Source of the DNA: Setoptus koraiensis
Taxonomy: Eukaryota > Arthropoda
Reading direction: 5' to 3'
NCBI GenBank assembly: GCA_048013815.1
Contig: CM106585.1
Span: 11,470,001 to 11,534,000, forward strand
Length of the DNA stretch: 64,000 bases
Shown: positions 49,601 to 62,885 of the stretch, in pieces
Layout of the letters: the number at the start of each line of letters is the position of its first letter
Position numbering within the stretch: position 1 is the stretch's first letter
Translations under genes and position numbers: made by a program
The notes under the pieces: generated by a model
What the model saw: the letters and a program-made list of their open reading frames with translations, nothing else
What the model was told of the DNA's origin: nothing
Databases searched by the model: none

Positions 49601-50119
49601 GCTCGCCGGCCACTCTAATGGCGACCGTCCGATGGCAACTGTCCAATCTGAACTGTCTAACCGGCAGACGACGCCGGCCACGGTTTGTCGGACGTCGCCG
49701 GACACTTGGGCGCGACCGCTTGGGTGCCCCCACACACACACAACAATAACGATAATGACGATGATGCCTAGACGATGATGCTCATGATGAAAGATAATTG
49801 TTTCGCCGTCTCGCCGTCTCGCCGTCTCGTTGCCTTGTCGCCGCCGTCTCGTTGGCGTGTCGCTGGCGTGTCGTTGCCGTGTTGTTGAGACGGATCAACT
49901 TGAGACGGATCAATGTGTATACTTTCGCTCGTCATGAGCGAGTTACATAATGGTTTCGCTCACTGTTTGCTCATGAAACGGCTCTCTCGGCTGCCAAATG
50001 TGCTCCTCACGCAGCATCGCCAGCTTGCCATCTTCACATGTCGGCACCACGCTCCGCACCACGGCCGGCCGCTGTGGGGCTGTGGCCCGGCTTCGCCGGC
50101 CCGACCGGCCGACGCCGGC

Positions 50120-50200
50120 GAGACGACTCCGGCGAGGCGACTCTGGCGAGACTACGCTAGCGAGACTACGCTGGCGAGACTACGCTGGCGAGGCGAGAAG
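50120..50200. repeat. Minisatellite, 15-bp GGCGAGACTACGCT-like unit
   Basis: About five imperfect copies, GC-rich, preceded by CCGGCGAGACGA-like variants. Confidence 0.8.
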
Positions 50201-50543
50201 AAACGGCCAGTCGAGACGGGATACGAGCATACGAAAATATGCCGGTGCCCGAACGGGCGCGCTTTCTCCGGGGCCATCATCAATTCTATCAATCGTCTGT
50301 CTAGATGTTGAGCTATGATAATTGTTTTTTGTGTTGCTGTCGTTGCCGTTGTTGTTGTTGCTGCTGTTGTTGCTGTTGCATTCTTTGCACACTCGCTATT
50401 ATCGCCATCACCATCAGCGGCGGCGGCGGCACATCTCCATGGCAGCTAAACGCCTCTATTCCATGATTATGATTTAGTGGTGCCAACAGGCAACAACCGA
50501 CGCACTGCCCCTCGAAGGCCGCAACGTAAGCTCTCAATCAGCC

Positions 50544-50564
50544 TCCCTCAACAGCAACAACAGC

Positions 50565-50616
<52 letters not shown>

Positions 50617-50650
50617 GCAACAACAACGACAACAACGACAACAACAGCAA
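50544..50650. repeat. (CAA)n microsatellite
   Basis: Roughly 35 CAA/CAG/CGA triplets in a row. Translating it gives poly-Gln, but no gene context supports coding. Confidence 0.9.
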
Positions 50651-51162
50651 ATCATTTTGTTCGCCGAGCCAGCCTGTTGTAACAAGAAGAGTCTTGTTAG
50701 CTCATCTGTTGGCTTGCATCATGTAAGTTACGTAATGTGGTTGCGTAATATTTGCTGGTAGCATGTCTCACAATTGGCACATTACGCAACACATTGGCAT
50801 AGGCACATAGTGATTGTGGCCGTGTGACGATAATCACGATATAATCACTTGTCGTGATTCGATTGTCTTGGCCATTCTCGCTGCTACTGCCACAAGCTCG
50901 CTGTGTTTTTATATTTTTATTTATATTGATACAGGCATTGCAGCCAACGAGCTGTCTGTTTTAATTTTAATTGGCCCCTTTGGTCAAGTTAGCGGCGCTC
51001 TGTCCGCACATCATCGTCTGCGTTATCCGTGCATCCATATCCACATTTCCATCTATCCACCGAAATGGCCAACAGTCGGCCAGCCGACCGCTGATAGGTG
51101 CATCCGTCTCTCGACTCGAGAGTCTCGAGCGAGTATGCCAGAATGCGAGTATCCGAATACCC

Positions 51163-51256
51163 GAATATTTGGATATTTGGATATTTGGATATTTGGATAT
51201 TTGGATATTTGGATATTTGGATATTTGGATATTTGGATATTTGGATATTTGAATAT
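51163..51256. repeat. 8-bp tandem array (GGATATTT)n
   Basis: About eleven copies of GGATATTT lie between GAATATTT-type edge variants, with partly complementary flanks (CGAATACCCGAATATTTGG on the left, TTGAATATCC on the right). The period of 8 is not divisible by 3, yet all frames stay open on both strands, giving false frames of the GYLDIWIF and YPNIQISK type. Confidence 0.92.
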
Positions 51257-51924
51257 CCAGCCAGCTACCGACTCGGCGGTGGCAGAATGCCAAGCGAGTG
51301 TGGCGCAACAATGGTCACGTTTTGCCGGTCGTTTTTCGGTCGTTATTACTATTATTGCCAGCGACAGCACGAGATGTTATTATTATTATCGGCGGTTATT
51401 ATCGGATGCTATAATTGATTTCGCCAACTCTAATTTGGCCAAATTGAATGAGCTAGCGAGCCCAGCAAGCCGGCAAGCCGGCAAACCGGACAACCCGCCA
51501 GTGGCGGCCACAAATTTAAAACTAGCCGCCAAAAGTGTGCAAATAACTATACAAATAGCTGCACAAATAGCCGTACAAATGGCCGCACAAATCAGCCGAC
51601 AGCGGACAACAACCTGTTCCGATAATGGCAGCACGATAATTGTCGCCTGTGATATGATTATCATTACGCAATGTGAGCCGCCATGTAATTGCGACGACAC
51701 GCCGCCAAACAAACAGTGGCAAATAAATGGAGCATGGTGATTGGATGGCCGGCGCCCGTCGGCCTGTCAACCGGCCATCGTTGGGTCGCTTGGCGGGCAT
51801 CGTTGCGTCATTTAACGCCCATCGTTGTGTCGACGGGTCGTTTAGTAGCGCTTGCGAACCGCAAATTGTGGCCCGAAATAGCCCGACAAGTGACACTTTG
51901 AACCCTCGCTGAATCATGTCGAAA

Positions 51925-51958
51925 TAAGTGGCAAATATGTACACATATTTGCCACTTA
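51925..51958. repeat. Perfect 16-bp inverted repeat, 2-bp loop
   Basis: TAAGTGGCAAATATGT and its exact complement are separated by AC, giving a near-perfect palindrome of 34 bp. Confidence 0.85.
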
Positions 51959-52703
51959 CATGGATATAAATATGACGGCATGCAAATTGGACTGCGCTTG
52001 CTCGTCGCCCAGTGATTGGTCAAGCAAAGCGGGCGCCCCGAACAGTTTAGGCCGAACTGCCCATTCGTGCAGTGCACCAATTTTGAGCAATTTGAGCTGA
52101 TTTTGGCTAGCTCAAATTGGCACTTTTGTCACTTTTATGATAAAAGTTTTATCTCACCTTGACTGTGCTCGCCGACAGTGAGCGTTTGAGGTCAGCGAAT
52201 GGCGCTTTTTCTGGTCTGGTGTCGTCAATACGGCACACACACACACCGACAGACACAGCAAAGTGATAACAGCTAGAAGAGAAAGAGATATTATCGTCCA
52301 CTGTCGTCCATTATTGTCCATTGTGCACTTGATATTTCGAGCACCATTTGCCACTTGAGCCACTGGCCACAGCAAACGAGCTGGCAAGGTGAGAGCTCGC
52401 AAGCGTGAGCTGGCCAAGCGAGCGACCATTTAGATTTAAAGAGCGGCCATTCTGACAAGATGAGATTGTCGATATCGGCGCGAATTCCTTTGCGATGTGT
52501 CAGCCGCAATCAGCTGTGTCGTGGTGGCCAAGAAAGGGCGAAGAGATTTTTTCTTTTTTTTTGCGGCACTGGCGCACAAACCAATAATAACAACGCTAAG
52601 TATGATAATAATTTGCATAACAATAATGGACGTCATTAGCGTCATATCATCTGACTCAGGTGAGCCGGTCAGCCTAGAAATCGCTGGTCAGCACACGGGC
52701 GAC

Positions 52704-52766
52704 GCTAGACTCTGGCGGCTAGACTCTGGCGGCTAGACTCTGGCGGCCAGACTCTGGCGGCCAGAG
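52704..52766. repeat. Minisatellite, 15-bp CTAGACTCTGGCGG unit
   Basis: Four consecutive copies with a CTAG to CCAG change in the last ones. Confidence 0.88.
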
Positions 52767-52973
52767 ACGCTTTCTAGTTCACGGCGCCAACCACTCGCCT
52801 GTCCGTACCGCTCACCTGGACGCACACATTATGGCGTAATGACTATGGCCAAACTGTGGTCAAGCTGGCCAACCGCAAGTGTTGCGCAATATCACACCGA
52901 GCTCACACTCACCTGAGCAGTGTGCACACTCACCTGTGCAGCGTGATGGCAGCGGTCGGCGCGCGCGATATCA

Positions 52974-53023
52974 AGCACAATTATTATCAGTGGATATTAT
53001 TATCCACTGATAATAATTGTGCT
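52974..53023. repeat. Perfect 23-bp inverted repeat, 4-bp loop
   Basis: The arms at 52974-52996 and 53001-53023 are exact complements around TTAT. This is the longest perfect hairpin noticed in the window. Pairing stops abruptly at both outer ends. Confidence 0.92.
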
Positions 53024-53502
53024 CATTAGGTGCACATCACATTAGATATTAGGCCGCATTATGGCCATTGTAAATATGCCGTCGAGTGCGACCTGCATAA
53101 TTGAATGCCGTCATGTCGCATTCAATTATTTATTTTGCCCTCTCTCGGTCAAACAACGAATCGCCATCGCATGCCGCGGATATAACCGTTATGCTGACCG
53201 TGGGTATTGATCGGCAACAAGTGTGTGTGTGTGTGTGCTCAAGTGGAGACATCATTATTAAGCATATCGCCGACAGAGGTCGAGTCTGATTGAGTGGCCC
53301 GTCCGCGTCCGCCAAAGCGGCCCGCGACGCACGCAACGGCCAACCCGCGGGCCAAACAGCGATAAGGCGCCATTGGGCTCGAGCGAAATTTTCATTTCAC
53401 TTGATTGCACTCGAGTCCGATCGGGCTTCCACTTTCGCTGCGAAATGGAGTGACACAGTTTCAATCATCCGTTGGCCATTTGATCCCGTTGCGCCACGCC
53501 GA

Positions 53503-53578
53503 GCGTCCGAGCGTCTGAGCGTCTGAGCGTCCGGGTGTCCGAGCGTCCGGGTGTCCGAGCGTCCGAGCGTCCGGGTGC
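53503..53578. repeat. 8-bp tandem array (GAGCGTCC)n
   Basis: About nine copies alternate between GAGCGTCC, GAGCGTCT and GGGTGTCC variants. Confidence 0.88.
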
Positions 53579-54904
53579 GATAATGGCCGCACGGCCGACA
53601 TACGGCAACAATGGGCAGCCACTGCGGCGACCGGAAAACAGCGAGCACCGTTTAATGATATTATCATTTGCATATCGCCTTATTACGTAACTTGGCTTGG
53701 TGAGGCAACGCAACGCAACGCAACGTGACAGGTAACGTACGCTTCCCGTTTCACCTGTTACGTTTTGTGGCCCGAGTGTGTGTTTGTTTAGGTTGCTTGG
53801 GCACTGGCTGACACTGGGCGCCGTACCGACACGGGCACAGACACTTGTGAGCGAGCGACAGGCGATGAAGTTGAAATTGATGAAATTAAATCAGGCCACT
53901 TTGCATATTGTTGTTTGTTTGCTTGTTTTTTCGCCGCATGCAGTTGGCTTTTGATTTTTTGCGTTTTTCTTCGTTTTTTGCGTCTTTTTCGCCGCTTTGT
54001 TTGGTTGCTGTTGCGCGTCCCTCTAATCAACCGGCGATGTAAGCCGGCCGAATTGATTGAAAAGCTACAGGTGCCCGGCGTCTGTCCCACGTAGTGCCCG
54101 TGAATGGACACGGGTGGCACCATCAATGCGTTGTCAATGACCAACAACGACAGGTGAGCTTACCTGGTCCAGATTAATCTGTGTGTAGGCCAGTGTTGGC
54201 TGGTTGTTGTGGTTTTGTTGTCCATGAGCGAGCCATAGCGAGCAACAGCCAACAGCGACAAGCAACAACAACAACAACAACAACAATGAGACTTATGCTG
54301 CCGCTGCTTTTTTATTTTCGCAACAACTGGCCAACAACAACAATCGCTGTCGCGGCTGGACACTGCCTGTCAGCCAGTGTTTGTGTTGAGCAATAAATAA
54401 AACAAATAAAATGAATAAAATAAACAAAATTGTCTGCCTTATTCGTCAGCAGCAACTAATGACTTTTGCCCTCTGTCGCCCTGTGTCGCCCCGTGCCGAC
54501 CGGCCGTCGGCGAACGCGAACGCCAAAGTAGCCATTAGCGGCAGTTGTCCGGTTGCTGTTGCTGTTGTTGTCGTTGTTATTGAAATTGGTGAAATTGCCA
54601 CCCCGCAACAACAACACCAATAGCACTTACATATGGCATTAGCATGTTGCTGGCCTCGACTGCACACAACGGCATAACGGTAAATACCATTTACGCTTAT
54701 GTAATACGCTTATGTAATCATCATCGTTGTTATCACTCTGACTGTTGGCAAACCGGCCAAGCGAATTCTGTGGCCGGCGTTTTTTTCTTGGCTCGCTCGC
54801 TCGCTATCGCTAATTGCCCAATGTTCATGTTGTTACATAATACAAACATTAACAGTACGGTGTGTGTAGCATTAGTTTGTTAGTGTATTTTAGTGTATTT
54901 TTGT

Positions 54905-54977
54905 GTCATGTTGGCCTGTGTGTTGGCCTGTGTGTTGGCCTGTGTGTTGGCCTGTGTGCTGGCTCGTGTGCTGGCTA
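54905..54977. repeat. 12-bp tandem array (GTTGGCCTGTGT)n
   Basis: About six copies, with GCTGGCTCGTGT variants at the right end. Confidence 0.88.
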
Positions 54978-56974
54978 GACACAAATGAGGATGCATGAAT
55001 ACAAACAAACAGACAAACATAACAGATAACGGTGATAGGTCAACAACAGGTAACAAGCGACCAACACAACAAATAAGGTGAAGATGCAGGCGCGCCCTCA
55101 TCATTTGGCAAGCTGGCAAGCTCGCATGTTGACCCGTTCGCCTATTCGCGTATTCGCGTATTGGCGCTTGGTGCAAATCAAGAGCTTGGCGCAAATCAAG
55201 AGCTCGGCGAAAATCGAGAGATGATCAGCGTGTCGTTGCTCATTCACAAATTCTCATCAACAGTACAATTTTGTCCTCTGTTCGTACGGTCTCATAGGGT
55301 CTCCTGCGGGCTCATATGGTCTAATGCAATCTCGCAGGGTCCCATAGAGTGGCCACATTGCTAGCAACAATTGTTTGTATTTTTGCGCTTCGGACAACAA
55401 CCGACACAACAACCGACAACACAAACAATGTTCGTTCGCATCATTGTTCATGAGTGTGTGTGTGTGTGATGCAATAGAGGTGCATACCCGTTAATTAGCC
55501 GTATATTATTGTGTAATAGTGTATCACCTAGTGTTTACCACCAGTCAGCTACTATATACTAACATGTATTGTAATAATTGCGAATTGTAAATGATGCTTC
55601 ATGCGAGCCGATCAGTAGATCAACTGATAGTCGGTGATGTGATATTATCGGTTTGATTTGATTTATTGCTCAGACATGCGATAATAACAGATAACAAACA
55701 AGCCGATCATAATAATAAATCTGGCTAGCTCATCTTGATGGTTACGTTCTGTTACGAGCTGGCGTTACTGTTCAAGGCCACTCTTTTATAGAGTATAAGT
55801 ATAACAGAATCTGTGGGCAGTTTCATTTCATCAGATTTGTGTTGTTTTTTGTTGAGGTATTTGAATTCTAAATAAAATTATCGCTCCCTATTAATTATAA
55901 TGCAATCAATAGAGTGCATTTGTGGCATTAACACTAGCATTGTTGACTGCGAGAAAATTTCTAGCCGGCCACCAACACTCAATTAGTCGCCATTAATCTC
56001 AGTAGGTATCAGAGATCAGTGCCTAAATCAGTGCCCAAACGATTGGAGTGGGCAGTTGTGAATCATCAATTAGGTAATGTGCGCTGCAAGACATGACAAG
56101 ACAACAAGACAGGCCAACAAACAACAACAAAGCGAAACAAAACAACAAAAACCCCCTGAAGCTTGATAAATCTAGGCGATGAAAGATGCCCAATACAGCG
56201 TCACTACAACGCATATTTGAACGTCAGTTGTTGTATTAACCAGTGAATGACTAGTGAATTGTGAGCAATTGCTAAACACCCATCAGCATGATAGTGGCCA
56301 GCAGGCCCTTTGTTGTCGTTGTTGTTGCTGCTGCTGTTGTTGCTGTTGCTGCTGTTGTTGCTGCTGCTTTAGCCGCTACACCTAATACCTGTGATAATGG
56401 ATAATGATAGATTGTCATTAGCAAGCAACGGTGACGATAATAAACACCACTATCTCGTTGATTAGATAGTTACCTTCTCACTGTAAAACAATGGCTGCTA
56501 CAGCCAGATAATACTAAACGATAATACTAAACGAACGAGTCACAATACCATCGCAATAAGCCAAAGCGATGTGCAGAGCCCCTTGAGATCTCTATCGCGT
56601 CATAGGATTTCTTTGGAACAAATTTCTTCGGACGTCAGTTAGCAGTAGTCCGGCAACGGTTTGCTGCCACCACTAACTCCGACCGTCACTAGCCAGCGTG
56701 TCAGCGTGTATCTGGCCGGTGTAACGGCTCTCTGTCGCCTGATAAGATCGATTACACATTACACAATAATATTGAACTGTTATTATTAGCATTATATGAT
56801 GCTCATTATGCTAATATGTTTACTGTTGACCCGCAAACTTTTTTGCGTTGCCTCAACAACAATGATAAAAACGACAACTAGGTGACTTGTCGGCATGCAA
56901 AACAACAACATCAAGTGTATTCAGATAAATTGCGTTTGTCTTGTGCTCAGTATGTGTTTGTCCGTGTTACCCAT

Positions 56975-57013
56975 GCCTGTATTTATCCATGTTGAACATG
57001 GATAAATACAGGC
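56975..57013. repeat. Perfect 19-bp inverted repeat, 1-bp loop
   Basis: GCCTGTATTTATCCATGTT (56975-56993) and its exact complement (56995-57013) are separated by a single G, so this is essentially a palindrome. Confidence 0.9.
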
Positions 57014-60000
57014 TTCATAGTCTTATTAATTTGATTTACAATCTTGTTGTTATTACAAACTAACTAACTAAGCGAGCATTATCTGATGCCTTCCTATCAT
57101 CGTTATGTTATGTATGATGGTCAAGTGTTATATAATGCCCATTACGTTATGTGTGTTTAATCGTCGTTGCCGTCGTCGTCTATCCAATGTATAATGCAAA
57201 ACAGCAAAAAACAGGGAGAAGATTCTTCATTTGATGCCATTAGTCGACGACTATGCGATTACGAGAGCTTTGATTACAGCAATGCCTATGGATAGCGCAA
57301 TCATAATAATTGGACTGCTGCCTCTAGGTCTGTCCGTTTTGTTTGTTTGTTCTCTGTCTTGGTGAACGGTTGCGAATGGCTTGCTTGGCACTAAAACAAA
57401 ACAGCCAAAAAACCAAATCAAGCGAATAAAGATTAGAGGCCAAATTATTTCATTGCGTGGGCTCACTGTACAAAGGCCAGTCAGGCCACAGATTAGCTTG
57501 CTTCATCTATTATTGTTACGCAATGTTGTTCATTATTGTCTGTCTAGGTGTGGTGGTCAATGTTGATGTACTCTACTAATTGTTATGACAAAAAATCCGT
57601 CCTAACTGCCATTCGTTGTGCCATTTGTTGTGCGCTGTCCCATGGATGCCCATTTGGCCGTGTTCATTAGTTCATCTAAACGTTGTTATCATCTCAATAG
57701 ACTCGCGTACTTCATAAATCGCACGACGATAAATTATGACCAAAGTATAAAAAGCACGTACCCGTTAACGCAACTGATTAACATCTAACAGCGTCCAAGC
57801 GAGCTGATGCTGGCTTACATCAACTACTAACTCAGTTAATATAATCAACACATTCTCATCTACCTGTGCCAATCTCAACGCCGATCACAATGCATCCAAT
57901 TTATTTAGACCATCACGCTTTGGACGCTTTGGCTTGCGATTGTTTTCTATTAGCCGGTTAAGTAGATTAGTTGTTGAGCGATTACGCAGAGCAACAACAA
58001 CAACAACAGTGTGTGTGTGTGTGTTGCGGACCGTATATCCGTTTAAGGATGGTCGGCGTCGTCGTCGCCCATAATATCGGTCGGAAATATCGAAGCTTTA
58101 TCTAGATCACTGGCTTGTCTTGTTGTGTTTGTTGATTGTTGATTGAGGCAATTCACTGGCTGCGATTGCAACAAAATTAGGGAAGTGACTCATGTTATGT
58201 CATGTTATGCCATGTTTTGCCATGTTATGCGATGTTATGCAACACATCAACAACAACAACTGCAACAACAACAACAAGAGAAATCATGACCGTTGATGGC
58301 GCTGCTTATGGTCACATGCTGTGCTGCTGTTACACCAAATGTATCCTGATCAACTGAAGAGATGAAGTGCAACAGGTGCTAGCAGGCCTAATTACGCTTG
58401 TTGTTTTTCATCAATTAGTTGGCTGTATCGTCAGCTCTCCGCTAGCGCCACGGTATTGGCATAGCCGCTGAGAGGCACACATCGACGAGACACAACCAAC
58501 GTCCGTTCCACAGAAAGACTGGCCAGTGAGAGACAGAATAACAGGTTGCGATTGTTATTCTCTCTTACGTAAGTCCACATAAGTGCATAAGTTAAATGTT
58601 GTTGTTGTTGATGTTTCATGGAGATGCCAATAGTTAAACTGAAAGTTGACTGGATGGCCGGATGATTTGCCCAACACAGCGGTCGGACAATCAGAGAGGA
58701 AAAGAAAAAGAAAACTAGGTGTGAATAAAAAAGGCGTGATGCCTCTTCAAGTCCAATGTATTGATATGGCACACTTGATGTATGTCTGCCCGTGTTGGCT
58801 AGATTGCGATGGCGGATATCCAACGCGCAACCAAACAAATTCAGCCCAGCCATTGGGAACTAAACCCTTGCGCAAGCAACCAAATCAGGCCATCAATTAA
58901 GATATTCATATCCGCCAGCACTAATTGATTAATGCATTCACCTGTGCCTGCCAGGTGATCGGCTGGCCAACAGTGAGAGCCAATGCTGACCAAGCCAAGC
59001 TGAATTGTAAATTGGCCAAAGCAAGCGCGTCGGTAGCTTGCCGGCGGTCGCTTTTTCTCCTAGTTTTGAAACATTCTCATTATTATTGCTAACTCAGCAT
59101 GCTGTAACTGCAATAATAATAATAATAATAATAATAACAATAATAATCTACTTTCAATTGTTCATTTGAGAGCGAACGTTCAGTTCCGTAGTGTCCGTGG
59201 GCCTGTCCAAGTCGTCCCATCTCATCTAATTCATATCCACTTGAAATTCACCTTGTCTAAATGCAACTGGCATATTTTAATATTATTTCACATATCCAAA
59301 ATTGGTGGATCGTCATCGTGGATCGCATGCAACAGCATTCATGTGCATGTAAGGTGAAAGCGTACGATAGTTCAGGCCACAATTGATGGCATCCACGATG
59401 CCGCCACGAAACGGGCCAGTATCAAGTCGGGTCGTTCTCATTATTTTAAATTTAAAATTTTAAATTGGACGGACGGCCAGTTGATTCAATCAGGTTGATG
59501 ATCGTGTTCGATGAGCGCTGCCGAGTGAAAAACAATGACTTGACGACAATACAATTTGTTTGTTTCGTCGACAATCGAACAAGTGACAGTGACGATGTCA
59601 CACAATTGAATTAGATAATTTTTGTATTAATATTCCTCTAGCCGATTATAAATTGTTGTGGCGCAACTAACCTGAGCAAAGCTATCGAAATGTGATGTTA
59701 TTGTTGTCGCTGGCACAATAATGACGAAAACATGTCGTCTTGGCCCGATGATGATGATCATTATATCATAACACAGTCTAGCAGCGTAGAGCGGGGTAAA
59801 TATAGCGATATGAGGCTCCCATGTTGCTGTTAGGCTGCCAGAAATAACATGCTAGCATAATAGTAATAATAGTAATCCATTGTGATTGTTCATCCTGTTC
59901 CTGTTTTTGCCGACCATCGCTTGTCTCGATGTTGTTGTTGTTGTTGTTGTTGCTGCTGTTGATGGCTAACAACCACAACTTACTGTTGTGGCTCCACTCT

Positions 60001-60840
60001 ACAACGAGTCCGTAATGCAACGAGTGAGCAGAGTGAGCACACAATGATGAATTGTGATGGTAATCAGATTAAATCATATCAAATATCACAACTGTTGATG
60101 GGTTGCGAGGTGTCTGGCCAGTGAGAAAAGGAGAGAGAATTGGAGCACGGTGAGTTGGCTCGGATTTGACACATCAATTGTGACGGGACGGCTTCCAGCA
60201 GTCAACGCCAAGAAAAGAATTGCTTGCTGTTATTGTTGCTGTTGTTGTTGCTGTTGTTGCTGCTGCTGCTGTGGCTATTTTGGCAATTTTAGATCAATGA
60301 TATTCTCGACAATCCATGCCCGCTGTCCATGATATGATTCTTTGCTCGCGCGTCAAGCTCACGACGATGCATTATCGCCGAGACATCTAATCGGTCATCT
60401 CGCTTTCCAGCAATCGCTCGAATGTGCTCGCTGGGCGCAACCAATCCAATTGCCGTCATCAATAAATGTAATATTTATTTATATCCATTTCGAGTTGCGT
60501 CACAATGTAACTAACAAAAGTATAATCCGATAAAAAACAAAAGTGTTTGCAGCAACAGCATGCGCTCACGAGCGGCGGCCCGCGAGACGACGGGCCCAGC
60601 CAACCGAAGCGCGCCAAGCGTTGTTTTGGCGCTCTATTTGAATCGCAGTGCCGCCGATAATCGGTAACCGATTACCGCGGGTAACTTACAGGTGACCGCT
60701 ATTCGGAGTGGTGTTGTTTGCGAAAATGGGCGCCGGGCGCCAGCAATCAGGCGCAAACATCGGCTCGAACTGGGCCGCGGTGCAACGCAATTAAAGGATT
60801 TCGCTCTGGCAATCAGCGAGCCACCAAGAGGCTGTCGAGA

Positions 60841-60972
60841 CTCTCTGGCCAGAGAGTGCCCGTCTGGCCAGAGAGTGCCCGTCTGGCCAGAGAGTGTCCG
60901 TCTGGCCAGAGAGTGCCCGTCTGGCCAGAGAGTGTCCGTCTGGCCAGAGAGTGTCCGTCTGGCCAGAGAGCG
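60841..60972. repeat. 19-bp minisatellite of palindrome-containing CTGGCCAGAGAGTGYCCGT units
   Basis: Seven copies. Each contains the self-complementary core CTCTGGCCAGAG formed at unit junctions, and copies differ by a C/T at one position. Confidence 0.92.
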
Positions 60973-61974
60973 GGATAATCCATTGTAATTTAGGCCAGAG
61001 CGCGCAATAGTGCGGCAACAATAATGAATTATGCGTGCGTGTGCGATACTCGATTGTGATATAATCGAGATGTTTGAAAAATGCGATTTGTTGTTGAAAA
61101 GTGAAACTTGGCACGCCAAATGTGAGTGTCGTGTGTGGCCGCTCAGTTGGCCAACATGACGGCCCACCGATTCAACAATCGGCGGGCCGACCGATCCAAC
61201 AATCGGCGGGGAGGAAGTTCAAGTGGAGCTAATGATTTTCGATGTCGAAGCGCAAAAGTGAGCGCTCATTAAAATCCATTACCGACAAACATTAGCCTTG
61301 ATCGTAGCGCAAACATAATGCAATTGTTACGCAAGATGATGTGATATTTGAGAAGAGCCTGCCACTCTGCTGGCCAGTTATTTGGCTATTTGGCCGTTTG
61401 GCTGTGTGGCTGCTTGGCCGTTTGGCTGTCCGGCATTGTCCGTCAGGGTTATCTGATATCGCAAACTTTAATTAATTATGACGTCATGTGCGCTGCTGGC
61501 ATTGTTGTTGCTGTTGGCGTTGGCTAGGCGGTTCCCATAATCAAAAATGATCAACAACTATTTGAACTATCGATAACGGCGGTGCCATTACAATCGTTGC
61601 GCAATCGACAACAATTACGCAACACGGCACACGAGCCAGCGAGACGAGCAAGCGAGAGCGAGAGTTAACAGTTTAATTTACAGGCTAGTTTTTTGCAGAG
61701 TTTGTACAGTTTGTGCTGCAATTAAATGGCTGCCCGGCTGCTTTATGATAATGATGATGATGATGATGATGATGTCCGGCGATGGTCACTCACACTGGCA
61801 AATTGAGTGGCAAATTGAGTGGCAAATTTGCTCGCTCGAATCGATCCAGGTGAGTGCATGCCGAGCGCTTGGTCGTGGCAACAGCACCAAATCACAACAA
61901 GATGCCCGTTGAATTGTGTAGCCGGCGTTGAACTATCGTCTAACCCGGACAAATTATTTATCTGCAAATTATTT

Positions 61975-62010
61975 ATCTGTGCAATGAATTGCGCAATTCA
62001 TTGCACAGAT
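61975..62010. repeat. Perfect 36-bp palindrome with nested outer arms
   Basis: The arms at 61975-61992 and 61993-62010 are exact complements with no spacer. Outside them, TTATCTGCAAATTATTT (about 61958-61974) pairs with its complement at about 62033-62048, giving a nested second stem interrupted by an unpaired segment on the right. A 16-bp tandem (AAACTGGCTAACGGAC) follows at 62045-62115. Confidence 0.88.
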
Positions 62011-62885
62011 TGCAAATAACGAATTGCGGATAAATAATTTGCAGATAAACAGACAAACGGATAAACTGGCTAACGGACAAACTGGCTAACGGGTAAACTG
62101 GCTAACAGATAAACTGGCGGCCAGGCGGAGATGTCGGCAATGAATTAGAATAAAATGCGAGCCCTTCCTACCTGTTGTTGGGCCGACCACCGCCCGATCT
62201 GATCATTCTGCACTCTGAATAACAACACTCTCGCTAATAACGCTCTCGCTAATAACACCGCGACCGACGACACTGCGAACGGCCGGCCGGCCGACTAATA
62301 AATAAATAATAAATATTGTGTTACACTCGGCGCTCGATGTCAATCGTGGATTGTGTGGCCAGCCATATTGTGAAGAAAATATTGTGCGGCCGGCGAATAT
62401 CCAGCAGCAATGCAAAGTGATATTGGCGCGTACCCGATCTGACAAATTGTGAGCAAATATCCGGCCAATTCTCGTGTTGTCGTGTCCGTCTGTCGGTCTG
62501 TCATGCGCGGCCGCCGATTCCGCTGAAATTGTTAGAGACTCCGCCGAAATTGTTAGAGACTCCGCTGAGATCGCTGAGGCTGGCCGGCTGGCCAAAATTA
62601 CTATTATTAAAAATGACTAATGATGCTAATCTATTCAATTTTTGCATACGCTTTCCCCTATTTCTTCCTTGTTGTGCCGCCGTTGTTGTCGGTTGTGCTG
62701 CCGTTGTGGTCGGCGATTGTTGGCAAACAGCGCACTGACAACTCTCAAACGGTTTACATCAATTTACATACAGGGCCGTCACTCGGGTCGTGATCATTAG
62801 CGATTGACACAGCCGGCCAATAGCTGGCTTGTTGCTCGCTTGACGGGACAACAACAACAACAACAATCGATCGACAGTTGGCGTC

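Larger units (their letters stand above)
48173..62885. other. Long gene-poor, repeat-rich stretch
   Basis: About 14.7 kb with no supportable gene on either strand. The longest frame (50814-51740) is open only because it contains an 8-bp repeat array. The DNA is full of CAA/GTT runs, minisatellites and perfect hairpins, listed separately. It could be a large first intron or the upstream regulatory DNA of the gene at 62886, which is an inference from position only. Confidence 0.5.

Noticed and set aside
50477-50761. A poly-Gln protein
   Set aside because: It is a (CAA)n microsatellite with no flanking coding signature. Such runs are common throughout the flanks.
50814-51740. A 308-codon open frame on the plus strand
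   Set aside because: It is open because of the 8-bp GGATATTT array and simple repeats. It has no domain, and the opposite strand is equally open.
52974-53023. A microRNA precursor
   Set aside because: The arms are perfectly paired over only 23 bp with a 4-base loop. It lacks the longer mismatched stem usual for animal microRNAs, and there is no conservation evidence.
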